From assembly GCF_001619985.1 (NCBI RefSeq), contig NW_017264208.1:296351-352448 (forward strand): a DNA stretch of 56,098 nucleotides. The letters are read 5' to 3'. Source of the stretch: Xylona heveae TC161 (Eukaryota > Ascomycota > Xylonomycetes > Xylonales > Xylonaceae). Positions 1 to 11,470 of the stretch are shown one piece after another. Below the pieces are notes generated by a model. The model was not told where the DNA came from. It searched no databases and saw only the letters and a list, made by a program, of their open reading frames with translations. The position numbers and the translations under genes are program-made. How positions within the stretch are numbered: the first letter of the stretch is position 1; each line of letters opens with the position of its first letter.

Positions 1-1441
1 AACAATCTACTCAGTTAAAATCAAAAGCATATCCTACTCAGTACATACAAATACTAGCTAAATTAGCTACTATTTTACCTACTACACCAGAGCTAGAATC
101 CTACACAATAACTGAATGGCCCCCATGAAAACAATTTCCAGCTATATCTATCATCAAAGACAAGCACTCTAAGTCTAATATGATAGAAAAACATTAAACA
201 ATACTAAATATCCTTCAAAGACAAATTCCAGAAGAAAATTATATAGTATATACAGATGGATCATTACAAACAACAGTAGGAGCAGGATGTTATATTACAT
301 ACTGTCAAAATATATATACTTTTTCCTGGCATCTAGACTCATATATGGAAATCTATGATGCAAAACTCTTTGCTTTAACTAAAGCAATAAAATGGATAGC
401 ATATAGATCAACTATAAATTCCAAAACTATCTGGATATTTACAGACAATCAAAGTATCTTAGATACAATACAACATTCTATAGCTGGACCTAGACAACAA
501 CTACTACTACAAATCTTTTCTGCTATTCAAGTCCTCAAAGACAACAACATTCAAATCCACCTTCAATGGATTCCAGGACATCAAGAAATACTAGGAAATG
601 AAGAAGTAGATAAAGCAGCCAAGCATAGAACAACATATACTAACAAACTATACAAGGATGCATATACTTCATACAGCTACTTGAAAAGAAAGTTGAAAAA
701 GCTTATCCTTGAGCAATGAATCTACCAATGGCAAACTATTTCTAAAGGAGAATATTATAAACAGTTTCAAACCTTTCTACACTGGAAGCTATTTGAGGGA
801 TACCAAGACCTTAGAAGAAAACTAGTTACAAATGCCATTTAACTCAAGATAGGACATAGTTATTTCAAATCCTACCTATACAGGCTATCTACATATGAGT
901 TAAAAAAATGCAGCTCTATCTACAATTTTACTCAGAGTCCAGCTCATTTATTACTGTCCTGCTCTTAAACAAAAGAAGCTAGGAAAGTTTTATTACAAAA
1001 AGTAAAGAAAAAAGTTCTTACTTTGAAAGTATTATATACTAGAAAAAACTAGAACCACCTACTAGAATATCTAGATACTACTAAAGTAGCATCAAGAACA
1101 TGGTTACTACATCAAGAAGGACAACATCAACAAGAAACATTATGGGACTGGAGTAGACTTCAAGATAAAAGTACCCTTTGAGATTGTTCAAAAAAACAAA
1201 ACTAAACTTTGACTCTCTTTTATTACTTTTATTACTCTTACTTTGTCTATTTTTATTATTTTCTTTATATTGTACTAATTTTTTTTTGTTTTATGTTGAT
1301 AAATGATATCTAGTATCAGCTTGACTAATTCTAGAGTGACTTTCCAAAGCTCAATACATATTTTATGTACTTAAATCATAGACCCTGCCATAGCTTTAAG
1401 ACTGCATACAAAATAAATAAATAAACAAACAAACAAATAAA
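1..1441 (+). mobile_element. Degraded 3' end of a Tad1-like LINE (RNase H region and tail)
   Basis: This is the 3' part of a non-LTR retrotransposon that starts before the window. Read in the frame with codons at multiples of three, it shows an RNase H domain: a YTDGS motif near 249, GAG, the glutamate in MEIYDAK at 345-365, the FTDNQS aspartate near 438, and HQEILGNEEVD near 579-611, so all four acidic catalytic positions and the histidine are still readable. Downstream, from 720, is the C-terminal region typical of fungal Tad/I-type elements, with a C...H...C zinc-like pattern near 909-962. In-frame stops lie at 126, 195, 717, 840 and 966. Several of them could come from CAA to TAA changes, the pattern expected of RIP. 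The element ends in an (AAATA/AAAC)n tail at about 1408-1441. It is not functional. The clade is inferred from motif style only. Confidence 0.8.
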
Positions 1442-2880
1442 AGTTTATTCTATTATTATAATCTATATTATATAGTTAAAATTATTTTTTTAGTAACTAA
1501 TCTTTATATAAAGATATATTTTAGTATAACAAAATACTATAATAAACTAATTAAATTTTGGCATAGTTTTATATAAGGCTTATTTGTTTAAATAATATTA
1601 AACTACTTTATATATAATAAAAAGAAAAAAATACTTATACTAAATAATATTATACAAATTAAAAAAATAAAAAACTTTATCAAGAGTTGTATTATTTTTA
1701 TTAGTCAAAACTTTCAAAAATAGTTTCATGTTAAAAAACTATTTACATTATATTAAAACTAATTATAAGCTTGAAAAGCCTTGCAAAAAATAAATTAATA
1801 GACTTAAAAAGAATTTTTAATATAAAACTAATTTTAATTAAAAATATTAAGTTTAAAATTATTTATATACAAATAGTATAAATTTTTACATTAAATTATT
1901 TATATTTTAGAATATATTTTAATTATTTATATTTAATTAAAATTTTTAATAATTTTATAATAATATTAAATTTTATTAAATACTATAAATTATTTTTTAA
2001 AAAAAAGTACTTTTAGCTCAATAATATAATATTAAGCTTTTAAAATTAAATTAGTTTATAAAGTAAGCTAGTTTCAAATAGAAAACAAATTATTATAATT
2101 TTTTTTTATTTTTTTATATTTTATATTTTTATTATCTTTAAATTATTTTGAATTAATTTAAAATTATTTAAAATTATTAGTATTAGATTGATAATTTTAA
2201 ATTCATTTATATAATATAAAATATTAAGTATTTTAATTAAAAAATATTTTTTAAATAAATTAAAAATTTATACTATCTATATATAATTAATCTATAAATA
2301 ACTTTATAATCTTTTAACTATTGTTATACTATTTTAAAAAGATGACAAACTATTACTTTTATTAAATTCTTTAAGTTTTAAAACTTTAAAATTTTTTATA
2401 TTTAAATTAAAATTATAATATATATATATATTGTTACTTTTTATACATTTTTGTCTATTCAAGTAATTTATTTTATTTTTTAAAAAAATAAAATAATAAT
2501 AAGTTCTTTTTAATTACTAAATTCAAAAATTTTATATTAATATTAATATTTACTTTTTATAAATATTTAATTTTGAACTTATTTATTTTTAAATATTTCA
2601 AATAAATCAAATATATTATAAATTTATTGAAAATATATTTCAAGTTAAACCAATTTAAATGTAAATTATTTTCAAAAAATTGAAAATAACTTTTGAATCT
2701 TTAATATAGATTGAAAATTTTTTGTATCAAAAAGAATTGAAAAAAAAAAAAAAAATTGAATTTAAAAAATATTTTTATAATATAGTAATAAGGTTTATCA
2801 ATCTAGCATTTAAGGTCTAGCTCAAAATATCTAGAATTGTACTCTTAAATTGCACGTTTTATTGAATATTTACTATCTGT
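1442..2880. other. Extremely AT-rich gene-free block
   Basis: This block is almost entirely A and T, rich in TTTAAA, TATA and AATT words, with a run of 14 A near 2739-2755. No reading frame of note occurs and I recognise no coding motif. It is best read as repeat DNA decayed by RIP-like C-to-T change beyond recognition, joined to the LINE relic. The edge at about 2875-2885 is abrupt: composition returns to normal about 140 bp before the DAM1 start codon. Confidence 0.7.
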
Positions 2881-3020
2881 AGCTAAGTGGCTGCGAGGTC
2901 CCTTCCAGCGGTCGCGTTCCACACCTTTGCAAGCGACTGTAAACAACTTCTTACCGTGGCTTCCAAAGATCGAACAAATACACAATTTTCCCTACACCTG
3001 TCGAAATTTACAACGACATC

Positions 3021-3822
3021 ATGGATGCAGATAACCAGCACATTATTCATCGTAACCGGAATCATTCTTCCCGACCTACAACCCCTTTGCGACCGCCATC
3101 TCGCTCCTCTGTCCGAGAAGCACAATCTCATCGCGATGGCAGGGCACCTGCAAGGCAACATCAGCCGCCTCTTGCAAACCTAGAAATGGCGTTCGCTGAA
3201 TTATCCGAATACATGGTTGATCTTGAGGCCAATTTCATGCACCTCCACATAATGCACGAGAGCATTGCGCGCTTTAGTGAGAGTTTTGCTAGCTTCCTTT
3301 ACGGTCTCAATATGAATGCCTTTTGTGTCGATTTCCCAGAGGCAAGGCATCTCTCTATGAAATTCATTGACTATCGCTGAAGCATATTATAGGCACCTGT
3401 TCTGGACTCATTTGAGCGGGCCAGTCATACTTCTGAATTGAGTAAGCTCCTTGGATCCAGAAGTCAAAAAGATAATCATGGATGACCAGCCGGACACAGC
3501 CAGTAATACGGAGGCTAGTCGTGCAGGACTTGATGGAGATACGAGTTTCTTGTGATGATTTCTTGTCCGCGTTATCTGTGATGCTCACACACTGACATTC
3601 GTATTCAGGACTACCGATACGTCCTTCATCACTGATCCCAAACCCCCCTTGAAAGTTCCACCGCATCAGGCGGGATCGAAACTACCCACGAACTCCCATC
3701 CTCTCAAGTATAAAGGCTCCGTACATCGAGATACGGTTGGGAGGGGTAGAAGCCGCGAAACACATAGAAGTGGATTGGCCAGACCAAAGACAACAGGTGC
3801 CAAATATCGAACTGCACCGTAG
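3021..3822 (+). CDS. DAM1: DASH/Dam1 complex subunit Dam1, four exons
   Basis: Dam1 is a subunit of the fungal DASH ring that couples kinetochores to spindle microtubules. Exons are 3021-3341, 3393-3441, 3500-3551 and 3609-3822, giving 211 residues. The family signature is clear: PTTPLRPPSRSS near the N-terminus, then the conserved core (FAELSEYM, DLEANFMHL, ESIARFSESFASFLYGLNMN, AFCVDFPEAP), and the C-terminal TTDTSFI motif at the start of exon 4, followed by a basic tail. Intron 1 (3342-3392) has a GC donor (GAG|GCAAGG); using it restores the family's FPEAP sequence, while reading through gives a short false end at 3380. Introns 2 and 3 are GT-AG (3442-3499, 3552-3608), and intron 3 has a CTGAC branch site. 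The ATG at 3021 fits the family N-terminus. The exon 2-3 junctions are less certain than the rest, because that region is poorly conserved. Confidence 0.9.
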
Positions 3823-3926
3823 ATTTACGATTAATGAGTGCATCACAAACCAATTGACCTAGATGCAGAATCTTTCTGTTAACGGACGTTGCCGAGGATC
3901 ATCTTATGTCTGTTTACTTAAGAATT

Positions 3927-4472
3927 ACGGCTAATTACGCAAATGGGCCGCGTTTTTGCAATCCTTTCAAAAATGGGTTTCGAGACCGTGCAATTACTTG
4001 CATGGACTACATAATTACTCGGATGGGCTCGGTTAAACTAGATAGAGCAAGTTAGACTCCATTCTTTTAACAATATACTAGTAAATTCAGGTACATACCA
4101 GCATACAACGTACTCTGTACAGTGAGTGCCAGGCTGTCCGAGCATCCCAGGACAAGGTGCCTCTAGAGATAACATCCAACAGAATCCATAAGGTACCATA
4201 GCTACCGTAGGAGTCAACAACACAATTGGAGGAGCTGCAAGTTTGTATTGGTGTATATAGACTTGGCAACCAGTTGAAATATCCTAGGAATCACTAGAAA
4301 TCTAGATTATTTATAAGAAAATCACTGAAAGTTGTTCCTGTGCAGCAATATACCTCTGGCCCATCTCAGTAAACCACCCGTCATTTCCATGGTCAATCGC
4401 TGTAATTTTGTATTCTTTTGGCCCATTTCTGAAAGGATCACTTAAACGCGGCCCATTTGTGTAATTAGCCGT
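3927..4472. mobile_element. Non-autonomous inverted-repeat DNA element (MITE-like), 546 bp
   Basis: The ends are inverted repeats: ACGGCTAATTAC(G/A)CAAA and on through ATGGGCCGCGTTT, 29 positions with one mismatch. Similarity resumes further in (ATCCTTTCA(A/G)AAATGGG), so the imperfect terminal repeat spans about 54 bp. The direct repeat AAGAATT flanks it at 3920-3926 and 4473-4479, which fits a 7-bp target-site duplication. Inside each end a unit resembling AATTAC-N3/4-ATGGGC recurs (for example near 4011-4030, and in reverse near 4357 and 4419), like subterminal transposase-binding repeats. No transposase frame is present, so movement would need an enzyme from elsewhere. The superfamily is uncertain: hAT elements make 8-bp duplications, and 7 bp does not settle it. 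Confidence 0.8.
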
Positions 4473-4853
4473 AAGAATTAACTATCAAAGACTCGCGAAA
4501 GTCCTCGAATCGGACACTCCCAGGGTAGTGTAGCTTCATTGTTGAAGGAACGCACCCTGAATGGAAAGGCTTTGGCAGGGTTGATACCCTCTTTACTCAG
4601 AGATCAGCGCTGAGAGGCGAGAAAGTTATCACAACGCGCATACAATAAGTTCAAGTCAGCAAAATTAATTGCCAAATACCGAAGTTTGGACGACAATTAA
4701 ATCGGGTCTCCATTAAATATTATATCTGACTGATTAAAGCTGGTAGAAAAAAGGGTATATGATATCGTTGCCCAAGTCGGGCATCTCATTTCTTTCGTGA
4801 AGCGGATCGAAGTGCAAGAGTAGCATCAATGAAAATATCCTCGTGAGCGATCT
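4473..4853. other. Intergenic, no gene seen
   Basis: After the 7-bp repeat copy at 4473-4479 this stretch holds no convincing reading frame or RNA gene. It would include the 3' untranslated region of the YTP1-like gene, which ends at 4854 on the minus strand. Confidence 0.5.
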
Positions 4854-6881
4854 TCACTGCGCGAGCCATCCGAAGGTCGGCTTGGTTTTCCGCCGGATAG
4901 ACCAACCTCTAATAGATACAACCAACGTGATCCATGCCATAAGGAACGCGGTAACCCCTCCTGTCACCGTGAAAACAAACATGCTGTCGATGTTATACTG
5001 TTCCATGGCCGCCACTGTATCCTTGTTCTTGACAGGGCGTTAGCAAAGATTTAAAATTGAAAACAGGAAGATCTCTACTCACGCTGACCATAAAAATAAG
5101 ACCCCCCGCAATGAGACAAAATGACGCGACTATTTCTGACGGAGGCCGAGAAGGGAGAAAAGATGTTGGCGGAGCGATATAGAAAACCACATAGGTGGCC
5201 AATCTTGCGAGAGCAAAGCCTGCAAACAACGTTCCCCACTGTTTGTGAACCATGGAAGATACCATGGACGCTTGGTGATGAGAACCCATCATCATACCAA
5301 GGAGTAAGATGACTAAGCCTGGTAGAGGGTTCATCGAAAATCCATACGTTTTTGGTGGCTCGAAGAATTGATTAGGGGCTCCGCTTGTAGAATGCAGAGA
5401 GGGTTCGAACGAAGCGTTCAACAATGAACGAACTTTTCTGGATTCAACGAGCATGCCAAGCTGTGGAACGTCAATGAAAAGTCATGGTAGCTAGAACGGA
5501 GCACTGTTGGAAGTCAGTACTTACCAACCCACCACCAAAAAACATAATTGTAATAGCGACATGTTCTAAATCTGAGGGTGCCCATTCGCCTCCCCAATTG
5601 GCAAGGTGTTCAAGGAAAACATTTGTCGAGCCGTAGAAAAAGATGACACTGGATTCCACAAACTCGGCTGAAGGAACAGAAGCTATGCGGGGTCCAACTA
5701 TTTCTTTAGGTGGCTTCACGTTCCAAGCCCAGCCCAAGGCTGCAAAGCATCCCATCCACCGACCTAGAGTTAGGATGCCATACCAGAAGAAAATTCCTCC
5801 TTTGATGAAATGTGCCAATCCGTTAAAAACATTAATACCACGCTTAAATTTAGTCAGCACAATTCCACGACCATCAACATATGTATCATATACGTACAAA
5901 AATCCCTCCAAACGTGACCGCCCCAGTGCAAATCGTCGCAAACCCAAGGACGAGAATGGAACGATCTATAACTTGAGACACAAATTCCACAAAATACCAC
6001 ATTTTTCTTGAGAACACTCGCGGGACTTTTGTGGAAATATAACGTTCTATAGCTGTACTGGGTAAGATGGAGGGCTTTTCGCCATATGCGTGACCCTCAT
6101 CATCATCTTCTTCTGCAAAGCGTCCATCACTCTGAAACCCGGATAACGGGCGTTCTTCATCGCCTTCAATGGGGGAGAATGGATGGCGACCCAAAGAGGA
6201 TGAGTCTCTCTCGGTTCCCTGTCCACTATCCCTTGAATAGCGATGGCAATGGTCGTCATGTGCCTGTTGATGCTCTTCCATAGCCTCAACCGAGATGGGC
6301 AGGAAGTTACCACATTCATGTCGGTCACCGCTGTTCAAATTCGGGCTTTTAGAGTAGAGTCTAATAAAACTCATCACAAGTTGCGCTGCGATGATCCATG
6401 ATACAGCCCACCCAAGCCCATGGTGTATGTTCTTCGGATAAAGTTCCGGCGTTTTGTGATTATAGACAACACCGAGTAGAATCGCAAGGCCGTTAACAAC
6501 AATAAAAATTGATTGGACAGGTATTGCCAGCCGCGAACGTGTGAGATTGAACATAATGCCTGCGAGAACGTTAGCTGGTTGAAGTAGACAGGGAAAGGAT
6601 GAGTAAATTGCACCTATTGGTAAGATAAAAACCCATCCGAGTATCATCAGAAATATATGTGCGTAGATTAGGTTAGAATGCGAAGAGAGTTGAAAATAAC
6701 TCTGAGCTACATTTGTCGCTGAAGGTGCAGCCGACATGGAGATAACTGGACGAGTTGGAGAAATACTGGAAACTGCATTCCCGTCATCCTCAAAAGAGTC
6801 ATGTCCATGTGCAGTTGCAGATGGAAGATGACATAAAAGCGTTATTGCAGTTGAAATGAATAGGACACGGATATACTGCAT
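4854..6881 (-). CDS. YTP1: YTP1-like multi-pass membrane protein, four exons
   Basis: This is a fungal integral membrane protein of the Ytp1 family (N-terminal DUF2427-type region plus Ytp1 C-terminal region). The molecular function is not established. Exons on the minus strand are 6881-5898, 5842-5525, 5460-5083 and 5027-4854, giving 617 residues. Residues 1 to about 24 look like a signal peptide ending before HGHDSF. A run of hydrophobic segments follows, then a long acidic and serine-rich cytosolic-type loop (about residues 190-280), then more membrane spans. Conserved stretches such as FNGLAHFIKGGIFFWYG and LTLGRWMGC lie in exon 2, and KDTVAAMEQYNIDSMFVF in exon 4. Introns are 55, 64 and 55 nt, all GT-AG and all in phase 0, with GCTGAC, ACTGAC and GCTAAC branch-like sites. 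Ending intron 1 at TTTAAG removes a false in-frame extension and restores family sequence. Confidence 0.88.
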
Positions 6882-8317
6882 GTCGACACGCCTGCACCAG
6901 CCTGGATGGAGTATTGTTTAATTTCCAGCAACAATAGCAATAGCGAAAGGCAAGAGACAGAGGTAATGTTGGCAAAGTTGAATGTGAGGAATTCAAGCAC
7001 ATGTGGGGAATTTAGAAGAGGCTAAGACTTGGGTAAGTAGAGAGATGAGCGTTAATAATCAATTGAGGTGGTTGATGTAGGAACTTATCCATCGCATATG
7101 GAAAGACATCTCGGAACTAAGGTTCACCGGTGACCAGTAGCGGCTTGGACTGATGCGGTCATCTACCATGCTTACAGTACTTCGGTAAGTCAGCTACTTC
7201 TACTGTGTAAGCCAGCCAGGCAGGACACCCATGGGGTGATGTTTTGGTTACTGAATCACGGCAAGGATAGTGTGATGTTTGGGGAATATTGGGACTTTGG
7301 AAAGTATGATCACAAGCATGGCTAGATCTGATTGGATGGCATTTTCAACCACGATATGAGAAGCTTGAGGAGATGACAGGGTAAGCGGAAATGTGCGTTT
7401 ACATGGTGGTTAGGATCGCACTCCGTACTTCCGAGCTTTCCGGATCGCTTCGCCTGGCTGGTGATCCTGACGTAATTTACCATGAGCTCAAAATGAGGAG
7501 CTCGGACTAGCAATGCCCTGACCTTAGATAATACCACACAAAAATCACTCACCGACTTATACCGGAGTACACGAATTATTTGGACTAAGTACAGGTACTA
7601 TAAGCCTAGCTCTTTTTATCTCAGCGTTGGTTTCCTCGCTATATATGTTATATAACGCATGACACACCCATGGATTTCAATTTTGCAACGTTGTGCTTGA
7701 CTATATTGAGGTTGCTGCCCTTTCCGCCGGCCTCGGCCGCGTTCGTCCTATGGTTACAGGAAGGAACCATAGTTACCTAAGCTGCGTTCTAATTTTTCCC
7801 CTCTATAGAGTAATAGCTGGGAACTCACTCGAAGAAGATTCCGGCTAAGCGCAATTTTAGCCGGATTGCGATCACACTAGCTTAAGCCAAGTCTCGGCCC
7901 AAGTGCCGAGCTCTAAACTTTGTATCCACAACAATACGTACCAAGGTTATCGACTTTGTTACTCCATTGTTTTTCGTGGTTCTATCATTGCTCTAGCTAC
8001 CATGTAGTTTGCTAGCCATGTTCCAGCTCCTCAAAGAAATCAAGTCCCTTCTAGGCCTGTAGTTCAATCTAACTACGGAAGTACAAATGTGAGGAACAAT
8101 ACCACTCTGACCACCCTTTTTCAGTTGCCTTGGGAAGAATTGCCATGAGCATTCCACGCGAGAAAAATGGAGCCACTTATTCGACGTCGGAGAAGTAGAC
8201 CATTGGTAATACTTGTAGCCCGCATGAGGCGGGGAGCTATTTTACGGGTCGAGGGGGTGGGAAAATAAAATTAGCTTAGTACAGGCTATCAACTAACTAA
8301 CTTCTTTAATAAGCTTA

Positions 8318-8342
8318 GTCAGACATTCGAGTCATGTCTGAC
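8318..8342. repeat. Perfect 9-bp inverted repeat with 7-nt spacer
   Basis: GTCAGACAT and ATGTCTGAC flank TCGAGTC. It could form a hairpin or bind a dimeric regulator. No U-tract follows and no gene is adjacent, so a role cannot be assigned. Confidence 0.35.
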
Positions 8343-8621
8343 GCTCGGACGTTTCGGAAATTAAGCCTGTAGGCCTTCCGCTGCCCTGGGTTGCAAACGG
8401 GTACTCTGGTGGTTTACAATACCCTCAACAAACGGAGATACTGTGAGCAAGAATTTTGATACCCAAAGTTAGTAGTTGAGCATATAGCTTATTTACCTAT
8501 GCAAAATAATGTCTTTCTCAAAGCTGTAGCTGGCAAGGATTTCAGGGGTTTCAAGCTGAGTTTTTAAATTCAACTATACGTATACCTTCAGCATATCCTT
8601 TAGGCACAAATTCCCCTTTTT

Positions 8622-8652
8622 ATCATTATTATTATTTATTTATTTATTTATT
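8622..8652. repeat. AT microsatellite (TTA/TTTA)n
   Basis: A short run of ATT units passes into TTTA units (tattatt then tttatttatttattta). Simple repeat with no gene association. Confidence 0.75.
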
Positions 8653-9166
8653 GGATAAGATATTTTACTTGAGAAAGATACTGAAAAGGGCAACAGAATA
8701 CTGTTCTCTCCCACAATAGACCAAAAATGCCATCCAAATAAAAACATACGCATAACTAAAGTACTCTGGAAACAAGAGAAATTCCTCTTGACTTGCTATT
8801 TTCTACCTGAGTCTACTTTGTTACACTTTAACGACATGAGGGTAAATAATAGTTCGGCTCCGGTAAGTTTCAACTCAAAAACTATTCCTTTTTAAGTATT
8901 TCATTTTTATTCAATTGTATTATAAGCATGCTAAGAGAACCCCTTTCCTTGGCAAGCCTCCAATTATTTCAGCATCACAAAGATCCCAGATCATACCTAG
9001 TCGTGAAGGGATTGGCAGTACAATTGCTTAAGAATGTTGTGCCGAGACCAAAGGACCACGAAGCAGGAAAGACTGTGACGTCAGCCGACCATTGTAACGC
9101 ATATACTGTATCAGATTCTGACAGATCGAGCCACTGAATCTCGAGCATGAGTCCTCTAGCGAAAAG

Positions 9167-11071
9167 CTATAGAGCTCGAACAATGTAAAATAGCAGATAT
9201 GCGTCGGCTTCAAGGACTTCGGCCTCCAATGCTAGCGTTACCTTGTTGTCATCAAACATAAACCACTTAACGAAAGGAAAGAGTTAGGACCGTGTCATTT
9301 GAATAGATAAAAGGGAGAGAAAAGACATACCTCGTTTCCTTCTCGCGAATATGAGATGTAATGACCGGATTCCAAGGACCCTTTATGCACAATTACGCTT
9401 GAAAGCTCATAAACATATGATCCCTGTAAAGAGCCAGACATCAAGCCACTCCTATATCGAGTGGTATATGGCGTCATGTCGAGCTTCAAAGGAAAGTGTA
9501 ATTTAGACTCTATTTTGAACGCCGCGGACCTGGAATGCTCAAACTTCTGCAAAAAGATCATGGTAAGATTTCCCGCAAGCCAAGAAAGAAGGCTGATGAC
9601 AAACCTTGAGTTGTATGCAGAGGATAGGAGGAAGACGCTTCAGTGTCAGTTGTTTAACAGCTCTCTTTGGAGCGACGTGGCAATTCTGACAAGTATATTC
9701 ATCTGGTTCCAGCCTCTCTTCACTGGTATATCTTGCAAGACAATCCTGAAGCTCAATCCGAGGGACAGTAACAGAACCAAAACTCTTATTCTTCGGTAAC
9801 TTCAACTGAGATTGTAAATGAAGGCTTAGATCCATGACAGGATCCTCCGCGGTTGTCGTATTCTGACATTCCTCGCACGTGACTGTACTCTGAAGCTTTC
9901 CATAAAAAAGTTTATGAACGATACAATTGCATTGATCAATTCCGGCTTCCTTTCCACCATTGCTAGAGTGAAGTTGGTTTAGCAGAGACTGGAAGTATTC
10001 ATGCGCATCTTGCTGTTGATAACCAGCCAATGCCTCGAGGACTATCAGCGCGTCATCTCATAGTAAAGGAAAAATGAAATAGCCTTACCTGCTCCGAGGC
10101 CCACGACTTATAGAGCATACCAACAGCACCAAAGCCATCCGATTTCTCAATGGAGAAAAGCTCTGAAAATATTTCATCCAAAGCGCAACTGACACAATTT
10201 TCCAGAGAACATTCATCTGATCTATGACCGTCGGAGAGGAAGAAATTTCTTATAAGAGGATTGTGAATCAAACTCTGCAGTATGACGCTCATAAAGCATG
10301 TTTGACCCATATTGTATAAACCTCTTAGTCCCGCAGCTTGGCAAGGTACAGCATCTGTATTTGCTCCCACGCTACGTTCATGTTCCGTTGATGAAGCAAA
10401 ATCCGTGTATTTCCGCTTTTTGTTCCCTGAAATAGTGAGCAAACGAGAAACGCCATTTGCAACATAGAGGTCACTCACCTAAGCTACCCGTATGTTGATG
10501 TTTGGCTAGTCTTATATCTTCCAGCATAGGGTCATAGACGAAGTCCTCGCAGCAATGGCAATAGAGACATCCAGATCTTGATTCGACGGCTTTACGCTGT
10601 GTCAGATATTTCCAAATAAGCTTCTGAAGACACATGCGGGATCATACCGAAGGAATGACGCTTCGAATTCCAATGGCTTGTCTTTTCTTCCTGGGTGCAG
10701 ATCGTAGGACATTGAAGACATAGATATGTGGGGGTAAATGAGGTAAATTGCCGTTCATATCGTCCTTTAATGAATTTCGCGGTCTGCGAAACCATAGAAT
10801 GCTTTGTAAATATGGCACGTTGGAGTGCAATGTAACCTCGAAGAGACGATTGTATTGTTTCCTGGCTATGCGAAAGTAGTTCTTGAAGGTGTTCTGTGCA
10901 TACATTCAGTTAGTATCGTAAAACCAGCGATGATCCGATATACTAACCACAGCCGTAGGCCGGCCCTCTCAAGTGGTCGGGGGGACAAGAGAATTTCGGG
11001 TTCCATGATGAAGGGGACGTGGAAGCTGTGTTCGAATTTGGAGTAAGCACTATTGTCTCGTTCGAGGCCAT
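9167..11071 (-). CDS. UBP8: SAGA deubiquitinase Ubp8, seven exons
   Basis: Ubp8 removes ubiquitin from histone H2B as the catalytic subunit of the SAGA deubiquitinating module. Exons on the minus strand are 11071-10948, 10893-10648, 10589-10479, 10426-10089, 10033-9605, 9546-9331 and 9265-9167, giving 520 residues. The N-terminal ZnF-UBP domain spans exons 1-3 (GCEHL, YLCLQCPTIC, SHWNSKRHSF, CLYCHCCEDF). The USP domain begins at about residue 193: the Cys box is NMGQTCFM with Cys204, QQQDAHEYF follows, then two CxxC pairs (TCEECQN, TCQNCHV), and the His box is ESGHYISYSRE with His478. FDDNKV near residue 493 supplies the third catalytic residue. Intron 2 appears to use an AAG acceptor (GCGTAAAG) rather than the nearer CACAG, because only this keeps the zinc finger in frame. 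The start at 11071 gives a short N-terminal tail before GCEHL. Confidence 0.93.
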
Positions 11072-11470
11072 AGTCGAAATCAGATCATAAATCTGCCGGG
11101 GAAGTAGAATTCGATACGAATAAGGAACTCCGTAGTACTGTGCAGTGCATTGCCGAAGAGTGGGCGTTTCACGATAGTTAATCTTCTCGAAAATAACTAA
11201 CGTCGATGGAAACAGCCATAAATCATAGGAACAATACTTGAGAAACCATTAAACATAGCCTTGAAATTTGAACAATCTCATTTCGAGGATCCAATGATGT
11301 AAAAACAAAATAATAATAATAATAATAATAATCAATCAACGCAGTGCCTGAGGAGATCCGTGAAGTATCACTTGGTTGGAAATTAGCCCTCGGAGGAGCA
11401 GTTCATTTTCCTTGATTGATTTTGCATTTTGGTATATATTTTTAATTAACCAATCTCTAAATTGTATACT
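11072..11470. other. Divergent promoter region with AAT microsatellite
   Basis: No coding signal. It lies upstream of UBP8 (minus) and of the tRNA gene (plus). An (ATA)n run of about 28 bp occurs near 11308-11333. Confidence 0.5.

Larger units (their letters stand above)
6882..9166. other. 2.3-kb gene-free intergenic region
   Basis: No reading frame here resembles a known family or has plausible splice context. It should hold the YTP1-like promoter (near 6882-7300) and the UBP8 3' end. Minor landmarks are a perfect 9-bp inverted repeat at 8318-8342 and a TTAT/TTTA microsatellite near 8622-8652. A small lineage-specific gene or non-coding RNA cannot be excluded by eye. Confidence 0.5.

Noticed and set aside
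3021-3380. DAM1 as a single-exon 119-residue protein
   Set aside because: It loses the conserved FPEAP and TTDTSF segments, which are present downstream in frame once the introns are removed.
3927-4472. Small minus-strand frames (about 60 codons) inside the inverted-repeat element
   Set aside because: No transposase motif. The frames are too short and of random composition.
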